A stretch of 28,472 nt of DNA from a virus, in the IMG/VR virus record IMGVR_UViG_3300046167_000782, positions 1 to 28,472 of that record. One strand, written 5' to 3'. The notes beneath the pieces were generated by a model that was not told the DNA's origin, ran no database searches, and worked only from the letters and a program-made list of their open reading frames with translations. Below, piece by piece: positions 7,439-16,900 of the stretch; positions within the stretch are counted from its first letter, which is position 1, and every line of letters begins with the position of its first letter. Position numbers and translations under genes: made by a program.

Positions 7439-8371
7439 ATGGCAAATGAAATTACAAATACTGGGCTAGTCGGTGATTTAAGACTCGCTCAAATGATCTC
7501 TCAAGAAATCAAATTACTACTAAAGGACTCCGTAAACTTGCGTAATACCCCGTTCGTAGACTTCTGCGGAAGTATTAACGGAATGGGCTCGGATACGATT
7601 CGAGTTCGACAGGCATTCCTAGATGGTGAATCTGGGTTCTCTGCTTTTACAGGTGTAACCGAAGATTCTGCAGTGGGTAATACTGCTCTCGTAGATTCTC
7701 ACGTAGATATTGTATGCAAACGACAGAGTTTAGCTTACGCGATTACCGATCTCGCTTCTATGACTGGAATGGGCCAAGATATCGATCCTTTCCGTATCGC
7801 AGAGCATATCTCTCGTTCTTACGATGCTTTGTTCGCTAATCTTACAGCTGCTCTCTTCGGTGGTTTTACTGCTCAAGTCGGTGCTACTGCTGCTTTGACT
7901 GTAGATGTTTGGTTATCTGCTATCCAAGCTCTGGAAGCTGCAGACTCTAACAAAGGAGCCCCAGGCCCTTACGTTTGCGTATTGCATCCTGCACAGTTCG
8001 CAGAGTTACAAGATGGTATTCGCAATGAAACTGGAGCCGTAGCTTATGCTCCTGCTTCTTTCGAGGCTATCTCTGCTAAGGGTTCTCATTACAAAGGTTC
8101 TTTTATGGGTGTTGAAATCTATACTAGTTCTTACGTAACTGATAACGGTTCTAACTATGCCGGTGCTATGTTTTGCCCTGGTGCTATCGGTTATGCAACT
8201 GGTATGCCTTCTGCTCTTCCGGGTGCTGTTGAAGCTCGCGAGATGGGAGAAGTGATGGTAGAGATGGATCGTGATGCTACTAAGGCACTTACTAAGGTTG
8301 TAGGACATGCTTACATTGGTATGGCAATCTTGGAAGATGCTCGTGGAGTAGAGATCGCTACTTTGGTATAA
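7439..8371 (+). CDS. Major capsid protein
   Basis: This 310-residue protein (314 if the upstream in-frame ATG at 7427 is used) is the likely HK97-fold coat protein. Its place after scaffold and fibre, the length, the alanine-rich central domain (LFANLTAALFGG, IQALEAADSNKGAP), the strand YVCVLHPAQFAEL and the C-terminal sequence with GVEIYTSSYV and AMFCPGAIGYA fit phage coat proteins. Codons strongly favour GCT and GGT, a mark of very high expression. It has its own promoter and is bracketed by two terminators. Neither ATG has a Shine-Dalgarno sequence, unlike most genes here; I chose the second because MANEIT is the more usual coat start. Confidence 0.88.
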   Translation: MANEITNTGLVGDLRLAQMISQEIKLLLKDSVNLRNTPFVDFCGSINGMGSDTIRVRQAFLDGESGFSAFTGVTEDSAVGNTALVDSHVDIVCKRQSLAYAITDLASMTGMGQDIDPFRIAEHISRSYDALFANLTAALFGGFTAQVGATAALTVDVWLSAIQALEAADSNKGAPGPYVCVLHPAQFAELQDGIRNETGAVAYAPASFEAISAKGSHYKGSFMGVEIYTSSYVTDNGSNYAGAMFCPGAIGYATGMPSALPGAVEAREMGEVMVEMDRDATKALTKVVGHAYIGMAILEDARGVEIATLV

Positions 8372-8385
8372 TCTTTCCTATGGTT

Positions 8386-8417
8386 GGATGGGGGCTACGG
8401 TTCCCATCCTTTCTTTT
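8386..8417 (+). terminator. Terminator after the major capsid gene
   Basis: A 7-bp perfect stem GGATGGG (8386-8392) / CCCATCC (8403-8409) is followed by a T-rich run (TTTCTTTT). It isolates the capsid transcript from the neck genes, perhaps with read-through. Confidence 0.8.
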
Positions 8418-8443
8418 ATAAACTTAAATGAGGTACAAAAATT

Positions 8444-9103
8444 ATGAGTTTTACTCCACAGCCTTGGGCTCCAATGCAATCGAGCCAACAAACACTCCTT
8501 CCGGAGCAACCCAATCACCCCTTCTTTTATAAGTGGCATCCGAGTAACTGGCTCTTCCATTACTTCGAGAAGGAAGTAACGAAGGGAAAGAGCACAAAGA
8601 TCGAACGCAAAGGATACTTTATTCCATCGATTAGACTAGAGCGGATAGTACCCGGTGTCAATGGTGTACAGCAAGTTAACGGAGAGATGGGTAACGCAGG
8701 ATCTCGGATTGGGAAGCTACAGCAACAAGGATGGATCTATCTCGAAGCGGGTAAGTATCAGTACGTACATCAATATAGAGTAAGAGGTGGGAGATACCAT
8801 TGCCCTAAATGGCAATCCGTAAGAGTAGTAGGTAATCGAGTTATCAAGAACTTCGATAGAGATGCTTTCTATAAGTGGGGAATCTCTCTAATGTTAGATG
8901 GAACTCTCCAACCTGTAGAGCCTCACTTCTGGGAACTGGAAACCTTTACCCATAATAAAACGATCGGAAGATTACAGAATACACAGCATATTCCAGAGAT
9001 CAAAGTCAAGATGGAAGAACACTACAAAATAAGGAAGGATATGCTATCCTTTATCGAAGAGTTCAATAAGAAAGGACTCGAAATATACAACGAGATAAAA
9101 TAA
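8444..9103 (+). CDS. Neck-region protein of unknown function
   Basis: This 219-residue protein is rich in aromatic and basic residues (FFYKWHPSNWLFHYFEKEV; YVHQYRVRGGRYHCPKW). No known motif is recognised. It begins after a GAGGTAC ribosome site, follows the capsid terminator and overlaps the next gene by one base. In siphoviruses this position usually holds head-completion or connector proteins. The last ~40 residues form a charged helix (IKVKMEEHYKIRKDMLSFIE). A head-tail joining role is inferred from position; a DNA-contacting role would fit its basicity. Confidence 0.6.
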   Translation: MSFTPQPWAPMQSSQQTLLPEQPNHPFFYKWHPSNWLFHYFEKEVTKGKSTKIERKGYFIPSIRLERIVPGVNGVQQVNGEMGNAGSRIGKLQQQGWIYLEAGKYQYVHQYRVRGGRYHCPKWQSVRVVGNRVIKNFDRDAFYKWGISLMLDGTLQPVEPHFWELETFTHNKTIGRLQNTQHIPEIKVKMEEHYKIRKDMLSFIEEFNKKGLEIYNEIK

Positions 9104-9870
9104 TGCCTACTAGCACCCCTTACGCTCCACAGATTAAGATTCCAGAGTTACTCGAGAGAGGGATAAGTAATACTTCTACCCTTCCTATCTATCGGGATGG
9201 GGTGCTCGTAGTTCCTACAGAGGTTCGATATACTCTCTATAAACCTAATCAAGAGAAGTTAATCGATAATGCTACTGCTTCCTTCCCTGCTAATATTCCT
9301 ACCTATGTTCATAGCCCTGCTATCTTGGACTCTAGCCTCACACTCGGAGAGGGATACCTCCAAGAGTGGAAGATTACAATTGTAGGAGAAGTCTTTACTT
9401 TCCGCAGGATGGGAGCTCTCGTTATTCGAAGGTTATATCCTGTAGTATCGGATGGAGATCTTACTGCTACTTACTCTCAGCTCGAAGATATCAGACCCTC
9501 GAATCTTACTTCTTACCAGACTTACATAGACGAGGCCTGGTACACGATGATCCAACGAATGAGAACAGAAGGAGGAGGCCTCGAGTATCTTGTAATGAGT
9601 GCAGAAGCCTTTCGAGCTGCTCATCAGAATCTATCTCTCTACTACATCTTCCGAGATTTCCATTCTAGCTTAGGCCAGAGTAACGGAAGATATCTAGATC
9701 TAGCTAATGAGCATTACTCACAGTATAAGGATGAGTGGAAGCAGATTAACTTTATCTATGATCAAAACCATACAGGCCAGAGCAGCAGCCCAGATAACAG
9801 AGTATCGAAGCAGCCTGTTATTTTTCTCAATGGTCAAGGTAATTATACTCGTAGATTCCGGAGAAGATAA
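9103..9870 (+). CDS. Putative head-tail connector protein
   Basis: This 255-residue protein starts with a beta-rich domain (residues about 1-110: PIYRDGVLVVPTEVRYTLY, EWKITIVGEVFTFRR). A helical part follows (about 115-220) that resembles the gp6/gp15-type adaptor fold: DLTATYSQLEDIRPSNLTSY, YIDEAWYTMIQRMRTEGG, LANEHYSQYKDEWK. The end is basic (YTRRFRRR). Position between capsid and tail-terminator-like genes supports a neck ring. Overlaps are one base at each end, indicating coupled translation. The family assignment is from pattern and order only. Confidence 0.65.
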   Translation: MPTSTPYAPQIKIPELLERGISNTSTLPIYRDGVLVVPTEVRYTLYKPNQEKLIDNATASFPANIPTYVHSPAILDSSLTLGEGYLQEWKITIVGEVFTFRRMGALVIRRLYPVVSDGDLTATYSQLEDIRPSNLTSYQTYIDEAWYTMIQRMRTEGGGLEYLVMSAEAFRAAHQNLSLYYIFRDFHSSLGQSNGRYLDLANEHYSQYKDEWKQINFIYDQNHTGQSSSPDNRVSKQPVIFLNGQGNYTRRFRRR

Positions 9871-10298
9871 TGGGACAATCTCTATCCAGTATCCGGAGAG
9901 GAATAGCCTCTAAGATCGAAGAGATCTCGGGCTTCAAAGAATCTAAGCATACTCCGGATTATTTCGGAAGAACGGAGAACACTGTAGCCCATAGAGCCTT
10001 CTCTATCTCTGTAGCAAGCTCTACAGCAATGGAAGAGAGGCAACGGAGAGCGGTAGGAGTCTATCTTGCTACTCCAATACAAGTTCTATTCTCTTATCGA
10101 TTAAGACCTCTAGATATATATCCTACGGATTACGATGCCTCTCTTGATGCAGAGGAAGAGGTTATTAACAAGGTACTCGAGGCCTATACTACGGATAATC
10201 AGTTTACTATCCGATACGTAGCATCTCAGAGAACCGTAACAGATTCCCAAGAGTATATCCTTATTACTTTATCCTTCAATATTCTACACACTATTTAA
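9870..10298 (+). CDS. Putative tail terminator / tail completion protein
   Basis: This 142-residue protein lies just before the tail tube gene, the usual place of the tail terminator that caps the tube and docks on the neck. The size fits and the mixed alpha/beta pattern agrees: an N-terminal helix (LSSIRRGIASKIEEISGF), strands with YRLRPLDIYP, a helix DAEEEVINKVLEAYT, and final strands QEYILITLSFNIL. No catalytic motif is present. Overlap with the upstream gene is one base. I consider the role probable rather than certain. Confidence 0.62.
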   Translation: MGQSLSSIRRGIASKIEEISGFKESKHTPDYFGRTENTVAHRAFSISVASSTAMEERQRRAVGVYLATPIQVLFSYRLRPLDIYPTDYDASLDAEEEVINKVLEAYTTDNQFTIRYVASQRTVTDSQEYILITLSFNILHTI

Positions 10299-10318
10299 CC
10301 ATATCGGATACAATAGTA

Positions 10319-10324
10319 ATCATT
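10319..10324 (+). promoter_or_regulatory. Weak candidate -10 element before the tail tube gene
   Basis: TACAAT differs from the -10 consensus by one base and lies in the short gap before the tail tube gene; the upstream -35 is poor. A GGAGGCC ribosome site follows at about 10331. The tube protein is needed in many copies, so an extra promoter is plausible. Confidence 0.25.
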
Positions 10325-10340
10325 ATCCCCGGAGGCCATT

Positions 10341-10838
10341 ATGGCATATTCAACAATACCCAAGACTAAACGCGATGGAGTTATTACTCTTCTCGATGGA
10401 ACTGGAACACCTGTAACTCTCGAAGTAGCCTACGAAGATGGTAACTTCACCTTCTCAGATCCTCAGCAGTTCTCCGAGCTAGTGGTAATGGATAGAGGAA
10501 ACTTCGCAGCAGTACGAAAGCAAGATGAGCAAGCCAAGACAGGAAGCTTCTCTTTTCACTTCAGACAGTTTACAGATGCTTCAGAAGCAGGATCTATCCG
10601 AGATTTTATCTCTCAGAACGGATTTTATAATGGGAATATCTCTACCGGGTTAACTGGTACTCCTTTCGTAGAGCATTACACTATCGATATTAAGTATGTA
10701 GCAGATAGCCCAGATCTCGCAGAAGCAGATCATATCGTTACACTCAGTAAGTGTATATGCTCTTTGGACTTCTCAGAAGGAGATCCTTCTGCGTTTACTT
10801 TGAACTTCACTTGTTACGGTGGATTAACTGTAGCCTAA
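10341..10838 (+). CDS. Major tail tube protein
   Basis: This 165-residue protein should polymerise into the tail tube. It is beta-rich and begins with a conserved-type pattern for tube proteins: YSTIPKTKRDGVITLLDGTG, then VTLEVAYEDGNFTFSD. One helix follows (DASEAGSIRDFISQNG), and paired strands close the protein (HIVTLSKCICSLDFSEGD; AFTLNFTCYGG). It precedes the frameshifted chaperone pair, which in long-tailed phages directly follows the tube gene. It has its own GGAGG ribosome site and a possible promoter. Confidence 0.8.
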   Translation: MAYSTIPKTKRDGVITLLDGTGTPVTLEVAYEDGNFTFSDPQQFSELVVMDRGNFAAVRKQDEQAKTGSFSFHFRQFTDASEAGSIRDFISQNGFYNGNISTGLTGTPFVEHYTIDIKYVADSPDLAEADHIVTLSKCICSLDFSEGDPSAFTLNFTCYGGLTVA

Positions 10839-10855
10839 TAGCATAAGGAGGTACT

Positions 10856-11218
10856 ATGCTAGATCTTGGAAAACTCGGAAAGCATGAGGGGAAGATTCCT
10901 TCCTCGATTGCTACTTGCTTAGATTTTGTTTCTATCTGGGGCTCGGATCCCAATAGAGCACAACTCGGAAGGCTTTGCGCAGCTGCTATCGCAGTATCGG
11001 TTGACCATAAGCGGATACTACCTGCTTATCCTGTATCGAGTGGAGATCCAATAGCCTACGGTTATAAGATCCTCGATCGATTAATGGAGAATGGAGTTAC
11101 TCCTGCGAGAGTCTACGAGATGGGATCTTCTCTACTTATTGAGATGATGAAGGTAATCCCAAGCGAGAAAGAGGTAGAAGAGAAAGCAAATTTTTTGCAA
11201 GTGGGAGAGGAGGGCTAG
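10856..11218 (+). CDS. Tail assembly chaperone, short form (G-like)
   Basis: This 120-residue protein is the non-shifted product of the chaperone pair that lies between tube and tape measure genes in long-tailed phages. It is mostly helical (RAQLGRLCAAAIAVSVD; GYKILDRLMENGVT; EMGSSLLIEMMKV) and ends a few residues after a slippery run at 11188-11197. The ribosome site AGGAGGTAC is near perfect. The chaperone is thought to coat the tape measure during tail assembly and is absent from virions. Identification rests on position, size, helical composition and the frameshift arrangement. Confidence 0.8.
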   Translation: MLDLGKLGKHEGKIPSSIATCLDFVSIWGSDPNRAQLGRLCAAAIAVSVDHKRILPAYPVSSGDPIAYGYKILDRLMENGVTPARVYEMGSSLLIEMMKVIPSEKEVEEKANFLQVGEEG

Positions 11219-11412
11219 ATCTCCTCGCTATGCGGATCGCTCTCCGATGGGGGAAGGATCCGCTATGGTATTACTCTCTCACAGAAGATCTACAGATATC
11301 TCTCCTAGCGGAGTATAGGTTATCCAATGAAGATTCGAAAGATAGGCAAGATAGACAAGAGCGGATAAAAAGGGCTAGAATGGAGGAGATGCTTAGCAAG
11401 GGTAGACCATGA
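10856..11412 (+). CDS. Tail assembly chaperone, -1 frameshift fusion (GT-like)
   Basis: A -1 shift at 11188-11197 joins the short form to the overlapping downstream frame, giving about 185 residues. The new C-terminal part has the family's landmark pattern: MRIALRWGKDPLWYYSL, then LAEYRLSNEDSKDRQDR. The -1 frame is open without stops from the slippery site to 11412. The extension has no good ribosome site for independent initiation at the internal ATG 11230, which favours frameshifting. In lambda the equivalent long form binds both tape measure and tube protein. It overlaps the next start by four bases. Confidence 0.8.
11171..11197 (+). promoter_or_regulatory. Programmed -1 frameshift signal
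   Basis: Zero-frame codons read A AAT TTT TTG, so two overlapping heptamers fit X XXY YYZ: A AAT TTT (11188-11194) and T TTT TTG (11191-11197). A Shine-Dalgarno-like GAGGTAG (11171-11177) ends 10 bases upstream, the spacing that stimulates -1 shifting in dnaX-type signals. I see no strong downstream stem-loop. Confidence 0.75.
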
Positions 11413-11879
11413 AAAAATTTACAACAAAGAGAGCCGGAATAGAGATAGATACAGATCTCCAAGAATTCTATACAGGCTTTCTCGATAAGGTCGCTCCCAA
11501 TGCTAGAAAGATTCTCGAAGATACTCTAATCAAGATCGAAAGCGATGCTAAAAGAGATTGGCCAGTAAGACAGCCTCAAATAAGAAAGGATAAAGATGGA
11601 GATATCGTATTCTTTCGTAAAGTATCAAAGGGATCTTGGAAGATGTTCGAGCGAGGCTTCCGAATCTTACCGGATGGATCTTTCGAGGCCTATCTTAGAA
11701 ATAGAGCTCCTTACTCCTGGGCTATAAAGTTCGGAGTAGAATCGGAGAACAATAGAGGGCAGCATATTATACAGCCTCAAGGAAAGAGGGTATCTAACGA
11801 GTTAATGATTAAGCCCCAGAAAAAGGCATCTAACAAGATCGTGAAGGCTCTAGCCGATGATCTAATGCGGAGAATCTAA
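11409..11879 (+). CDS. Tail/neck protein, HK97 gp10-like candidate
   Basis: This 156-residue protein starts within the last four bases of the chaperone fusion frame and ends on the first base of the tape measure gene, an unusual extra gene in a normally tight pair. An N-terminal helix (APNARKILEDTLIKIESDAK) is followed by strands and the segment LRNRAPYSWAIKFGVES, which resembles the A-Y-x-x-x-V/I-x-F-G motif of HK97 gp10-like tail components. The C-terminus is basic and helical. That family normally lies in the neck cluster, so the position is displaced. The similarity is short and the call tentative. Confidence 0.5.
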   Translation: MKKFTTKRAGIEIDTDLQEFYTGFLDKVAPNARKILEDTLIKIESDAKRDWPVRQPQIRKDKDGDIVFFRKVSKGSWKMFERGFRILPDGSFEAYLRNRAPYSWAIKFGVESENNRGQHIIQPQGKRVSNELMIKPQKKASNKIVKALADDLMRRI

Positions 11880-13900
11880 TGGCAGAAGAGAAAAGAAGTA
11901 TATCGATCTCCTATAAGGCAGATCTCAAGGATCTAATATCTAAGCTTAAGCAGATGCCCAATGTAACCGAAGCAGAAGCTAAGAAGATGGTAGGGGCTCT
12001 CGATAAGCAACTTAAGCAAGCCGAGAAAGCAGCAAAGAAGAGCGCGGAAGCATCCAAGAAGGCTTCTCAGAACGCAGCGAAAGCAGCGCGAAGAGGGGTT
12101 AAAGATTTTGATGATATGGCAGATGCAGCCCGGAGAGCAGAGGAACGCTTAGAGAATGTAGGAGAGGCCTCTGGAGATATCGATAGAGGATTCTCTTCGA
12201 TGGGATTGGCTCTTCGAGGTGTTAATCCTCAACTGGCAGAGGCTGCGGATGGGCTTGCGGATGCTTTCGCAGTTACAGAAGGCTTAACTATGTCCTTCGC
12301 TGCTCTAAATCCTCTTGTAATTGCTGGAGCGGGTGTAGTAGCAGGATTAACGCTTGCTTATACTGTTTACACTGACAAAGTAGAGCAGGCTCGAATCCGC
12401 TCCGAAGAGATCAAAGAAGAGATTATAAAAATAAATGAATCAATAAAAGAACAGAAAGTAATTATTGAATCTATGAATACTACTTTCGGGAATATGACCT
12501 CGAAAGTAAACGAGTCTAGTTTACAACTATCAGTAATGAGAGGAGAGATCTCGAAGCTAGATGCTGCTACGATGAAAGCTACCTTAACAGCAGAAAATTT
12601 CAGAAGAGAGAACGAAGAAACTTTAAAGAATCAAAAACAAGCCTTGGAAACTAGTGTTCAATCTCGTAAAGATGAAATTCAATTAATGAATATACAGATT
12701 AGAACATTAAAAGATCAAAGAAAAATAGAGCAATCTCTAACGGAAAGAATAGCAGGCTCTCCAGAAAAGTTTAAGGCTATGAGCTTCGAGGAAGAGCAGT
12801 TAAGAAAGAAAACAGAAATTTTAAATGAACAATTAAAACTAGACCAAGACAGAATAGAAGAACTAAAAGGGCAAGAGAATCTCATAGCAAAGCAGGCTAA
12901 ACAATTAGAATCTAATCTAGTAGAGATAGCGAAGTTAGAATCTAAAGCAGCTACTCAAACAGAAAGGAGAGCAGATGCCGCAGAGAGAGCCTTAACCGCA
13001 GAAGAACTCAATAACGAAGCCTTAAAAGAGGCCTTCTCTCTTGCTGATGATCTTCTTAAGGGGAAATCTCTCGAAGAGAAGATGGATAAGGCTATGGCTA
13101 TGGCCTTCCTCGATGATGAAGGGAAGAAAAGACTAGCACAGAGAGAGAGAGTAGAAGAGCAGATTAAAGCGATAGAAGATCTGGGACTAGCAACCGGAAG
13201 AGAAGCAGAAGCAGAACTCGCAGCTATAGCCCTTCGAAGAGAAGCAGAAGAAGATCTTAACGATGAACTTCTAGAAAATGAAGAGAAGCTCCAAGAAAAG
13301 AGAAAGGAAGGAGCCCGCGCTAATATAGATGCTACCTTCGAGATGGGAGAGGCTCTAGCAGCCCTAGCGGATGCTAGAATAAATAGCGATAAGATCGATG
13401 TAGAAGCCCAGAAAGAGAAGCAAGAGCAAGTAGCACAGATGGGAGAGATCGAGAGATCTGCATACGAACAGAAGCAGAAGCAACTCCGAGCCCTATTTAG
13501 ATTCGAGAAGGGGATGGCACTTGCTCAAGTAGCGATGGGTACCGCAGAGGCAATCGTAGCAGCGCAGAAGTTAATCGCTCCATTTAATGCGATCCAATCT
13601 GGATTAGCAATCGCTACCGGGGTAGCGCAGGCCGGTGTCGTAATGAGTCAGCAGATGCCTTCTTTCCATATGGGAGGGATGGCCCCGGATGAGGCTACCG
13701 CTAGAGTATTGCGAGGAGAGGCCATTCTAGATAGATCTACAGTACGCAGGATAGGAGGAGAGCAAGGAGTTAGAAATCTTCAGCAGGGAGGCTCCTCTTC
13801 TACCAATACCGTAGTAATACAACCCTTTAAGCACTTCGGAAGGTTCGCTAAGGATCTAGGAATCTCGAAAGCTCAACCCGTAGGAATAAGAGGATATTAA
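11879..13900 (+). CDS. Tail tape measure protein
   Basis: This 673-residue protein should set tail length; by the usual ~1.5 angstrom per residue rule the tail would be near 100 nm. The N-terminus is highly charged and helical with Lys/Ala repeats (about 20-75). A hydrophobic segment (LNPLVIAGAGVVAGLTLAYT, about 143-162) follows, then a long coiled-coil central part. The C-terminus is typical: FEKGMALAQVAMGTAEAI, AIATGVAQAGVVMSQQ, PSFHMGGMAPDEA, RVLRGEAILDRSTVRRIGG. Bases about 12420-12860 are much richer in AAA, ATA and ATT codons than the flanks, suggesting an exchanged segment. It overlaps the upstream gene by one base. Confidence 0.92.
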   Translation: MAEEKRSISISYKADLKDLISKLKQMPNVTEAEAKKMVGALDKQLKQAEKAAKKSAEASKKASQNAAKAARRGVKDFDDMADAARRAEERLENVGEASGDIDRGFSSMGLALRGVNPQLAEAADGLADAFAVTEGLTMSFAALNPLVIAGAGVVAGLTLAYTVYTDKVEQARIRSEEIKEEIIKINESIKEQKVIIESMNTTFGNMTSKVNESSLQLSVMRGEISKLDAATMKATLTAENFRRENEETLKNQKQALETSVQSRKDEIQLMNIQIRTLKDQRKIEQSLTERIAGSPEKFKAMSFEEEQLRKKTEILNEQLKLDQDRIEELKGQENLIAKQAKQLESNLVEIAKLESKAATQTERRADAAERALTAEELNNEALKEAFSLADDLLKGKSLEEKMDKAMAMAFLDDEGKKRLAQRERVEEQIKAIEDLGLATGREAEAELAAIALRREAEEDLNDELLENEEKLQEKRKEGARANIDATFEMGEALAALADARINSDKIDVEAQKEKQEQVAQMGEIERSAYEQKQKQLRALFRFEKGMALAQVAMGTAEAIVAAQKLIAPFNAIQSGLAIATGVAQAGVVMSQQMPSFHMGGMAPDEATARVLRGEAILDRSTVRRIGGEQGVRNLQQGGSSSTNTVVIQPFKHFGRFAKDLGISKAQPVGIRGY

Positions 13901-13902
13901 TC

Positions 13903-16900
13903 ATGGCCAATATTACCCCAGACTATTTGAGAGGATTCCTTATCCCGAGTATCTCTATATCGAAGGATAATCTATGGACTGCAGAAGCCTCCTTTACTCA
14001 AGGAAACTCGAGAGCAGGAGTACCGGAAGCCCAATCGCAAGGAGTGAACCTAACACTTTCTTCTATTGGCTCTCAAGGTGAAGAGATCAAAGTAGAAACT
14101 ATCCAAGGAGGATTACCCGGAGATGCTCTCTTTAAATGGAGCGGAGAGGATTCCGTAGATCTTGGGCAAGATGCAGCCCATATCCTAACAGAGAGCGGAT
14201 ATTGGAGATACTCCTCGAGTACTGCGGTAGGAACTTATTTTAATTCGGATTGTACTTCTAGCCTCGAGGGTACTATCTGGGTAATATCGGAGATCTTAGA
14301 TTCCAGTGGGAGATATACAATATCTCTAAGAAGGCAAGAGAAGAACGGTAGTATCGATCTTATCAAAACCTTTGTATCGATTATCCCTGCTTCTACTCCT
14401 TCCTCTACTGCTCATCCTTGTATTACTCGCTTACAGGATGGGAGCCTCTTGGTAGCATACTTCCAATATACAACCGAGAACGCGATAAATATAAAAGTCC
14501 ATCGAAGTATCGATAATGGGGATAACTGGAAAGAGATCTCTCCTCGTGGCCTATCGGAATCAATAAGCTCTGGAACGTATGAACCTAAGAAGATGCGATT
14601 AGTAACCATAGATAATACTGTAGTTCTCTTTATAGAGGCCTTATCTACAGTTCGAAATCGATTAGCGCAGTACGTATCTCGAGATGGTGGAACTACTTTT
14701 AATCTAATCGATGGAATCTCTCCCTCTTCGGATGGGTACTTCCATCAAACTAGCCCGATCGCTCTTCCAGATGGATCTATAGGGATAGCTTATATCTCTG
14801 CAGCTGATGAGTTAAAGTTTACCAAGATTCCTAATCCAGGAATCCGAGCCTCTGCTTCTTACTGGAGAACCTCCAACGAGTATGAGATCGATACTAGTGG
14901 GGTAGACTTCGCTTTATTATCCTCTAATCAACTCTCCGAAGGGAATGTTACTACATTCTACAAGGATGGAAGAGTATGGGTTATCGCTCAAGTATACAAT
15001 AATGGAAAGTTAATCGGATACTATTCGGAAGATTTTGGAGTTACTTGGGAATATGCGAGCGGTTCTACTTCTGCGGATGCAGTTATACTCGATTACGGTT
15101 CGAATAGTGATAGGCTTAAGGCCCTCTCCTCTTGTGTACATGAAGGGAGAGCGAAGATAATAGGCCATAATACTAACAGTGTATGGAGTTTGAATCTCTC
15201 CGGGTACTCTTCCTTCTCTTATCCTCCTAGATCGGAGGCTCCTTCTAGATATCAGTATCTTATGTGGGAGAGTACTTATCTTCCGGTTATGCTACCTGCT
15301 ACGAGTAGCCAATATACAACCACAGGAGCAGGAACTCAAGTTCTAGATGATGAAGGCCTCAAGATAGAAACCTCTGGGAATACAAGAAATTATATCTATG
15401 CTCATTCCGGTAACTACTTCGCAGAAGGTCAAGTAATCAGATTAAGGCTCCAAGTAGATCAGAATACAAGTACAGCGAGCGATTTTATCGCTATCTCGAT
15501 TAAACAGGATAACGGAGCAACCAATAGCGCAGAGCTGCTACTTCGATTCTCTACCTCTTCTATCGTTGTAAGAGATACCGGAGGAGTTAAAGCTACCATC
15601 TCTCACGATATGACAGAATCTACAGAGATCGTAATCGCTTGGACTGATACGAACGCTAATATCTATTACAGAACTGCGAACGGAGCCCAGGCTAAGAAGT
15701 GGACTCTCCAAACGATTAGCGGGATAACTCTAAGCGGTACTGGATTGGGTAATACTATCGAATGGGGTCATAAGGCTTTCTCCGGAGTTACTACTTATCG
15801 ATCTCATTGGCAGGAAGTATCGATTACAACTGGAGAAGAAGCGGGCCTCTTTGATTTTAATCTACGAGGAGCGGAGTATCCTCCTCTTGGAGAGTATCAA
15901 TACATAGATCAAGGGCTAGCGATAACCGCAAAGGATAGCCCCGCTCGAGGAGAGGATGAGTATAAGATCTCTCCTCGATACGATTACGCAATAGAAAATA
16001 TCTTTCATGGAGTATCTTTATCTCCTCGAGTTACTTGGAGAAGTAAGAACGCTGCTACACTGCAGAAGATCCCTCTCTTTATCGATCCAGTAGTACAGGC
16101 TACAGAGAAGAGCCTAGGGTTATCGGATATGCTCGGAGTGCATCTCTCTAATATAAACTTCCGTACTTTTAATCTCCAATCTTGGAACGGAGCCTCCTGG
16201 GTAACTCTTGCAGCTGTTGATACTTCCGAAGGGTTCCAAGGTAAGTTTATTAAGAAGGGGAATACTTTAATCTCGAACGATAGTACCAAACAATTTTTAC
16301 TCCAATATGGAGAGGCTATTGGATGGAGAGCAGAGTTAACGAGTGGAGAAACTACTAAGATCGTTAAGATTAGAATGAATAGCGAGGGGATCTGGAGTAC
16401 AGATGCCACAGTTAAGCAGGCCGTAATCCAATACGATACAAGTTTAACGGATCCATCTTCTATTCCTGCTTCCGGAAATATTAAACTAATCCCGGATAAG
16501 ATTACCTTCCTTAAGTCTAGACTCGATGGAGTTAATCTTGGGCAGTATGCTCTCTCGATAGATATTCCAGTACAGACTACTCTAGAGGGATACTTCCAGA
16601 TAGGATCTCTTCTTATGGGCTCCGTAGCCTTCCCCGCTCCTCAGTATCAAAGAGGAAGAACAATCTCCTACAATCCAAATATCCAAGCCCAAGAGAGCCT
16701 CGATGGAATGTTCTTTGCTCGTAAGATGAGTAACGGAAGGAGAACCGCTTCGATCGCTTGGACAGAACCTATCGATACTACTCGATTATATGATCTCAAT
16801 CCGGATTACTGGAAAGTATCTAATACTGCAGGAGCTCAACCAGTAGCGAACTATGGAGATCCTTATCTAATGAATGGAATCTTTCGATACTTGAGTAATA

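Noticed and set aside
11230-11412. Independent gene starting at ATG 11230
   Set aside because: No ribosome site precedes it, while a slippery site, upstream Shine-Dalgarno and continuous open -1 frame explain it as the frameshift extension of the tail chaperone.
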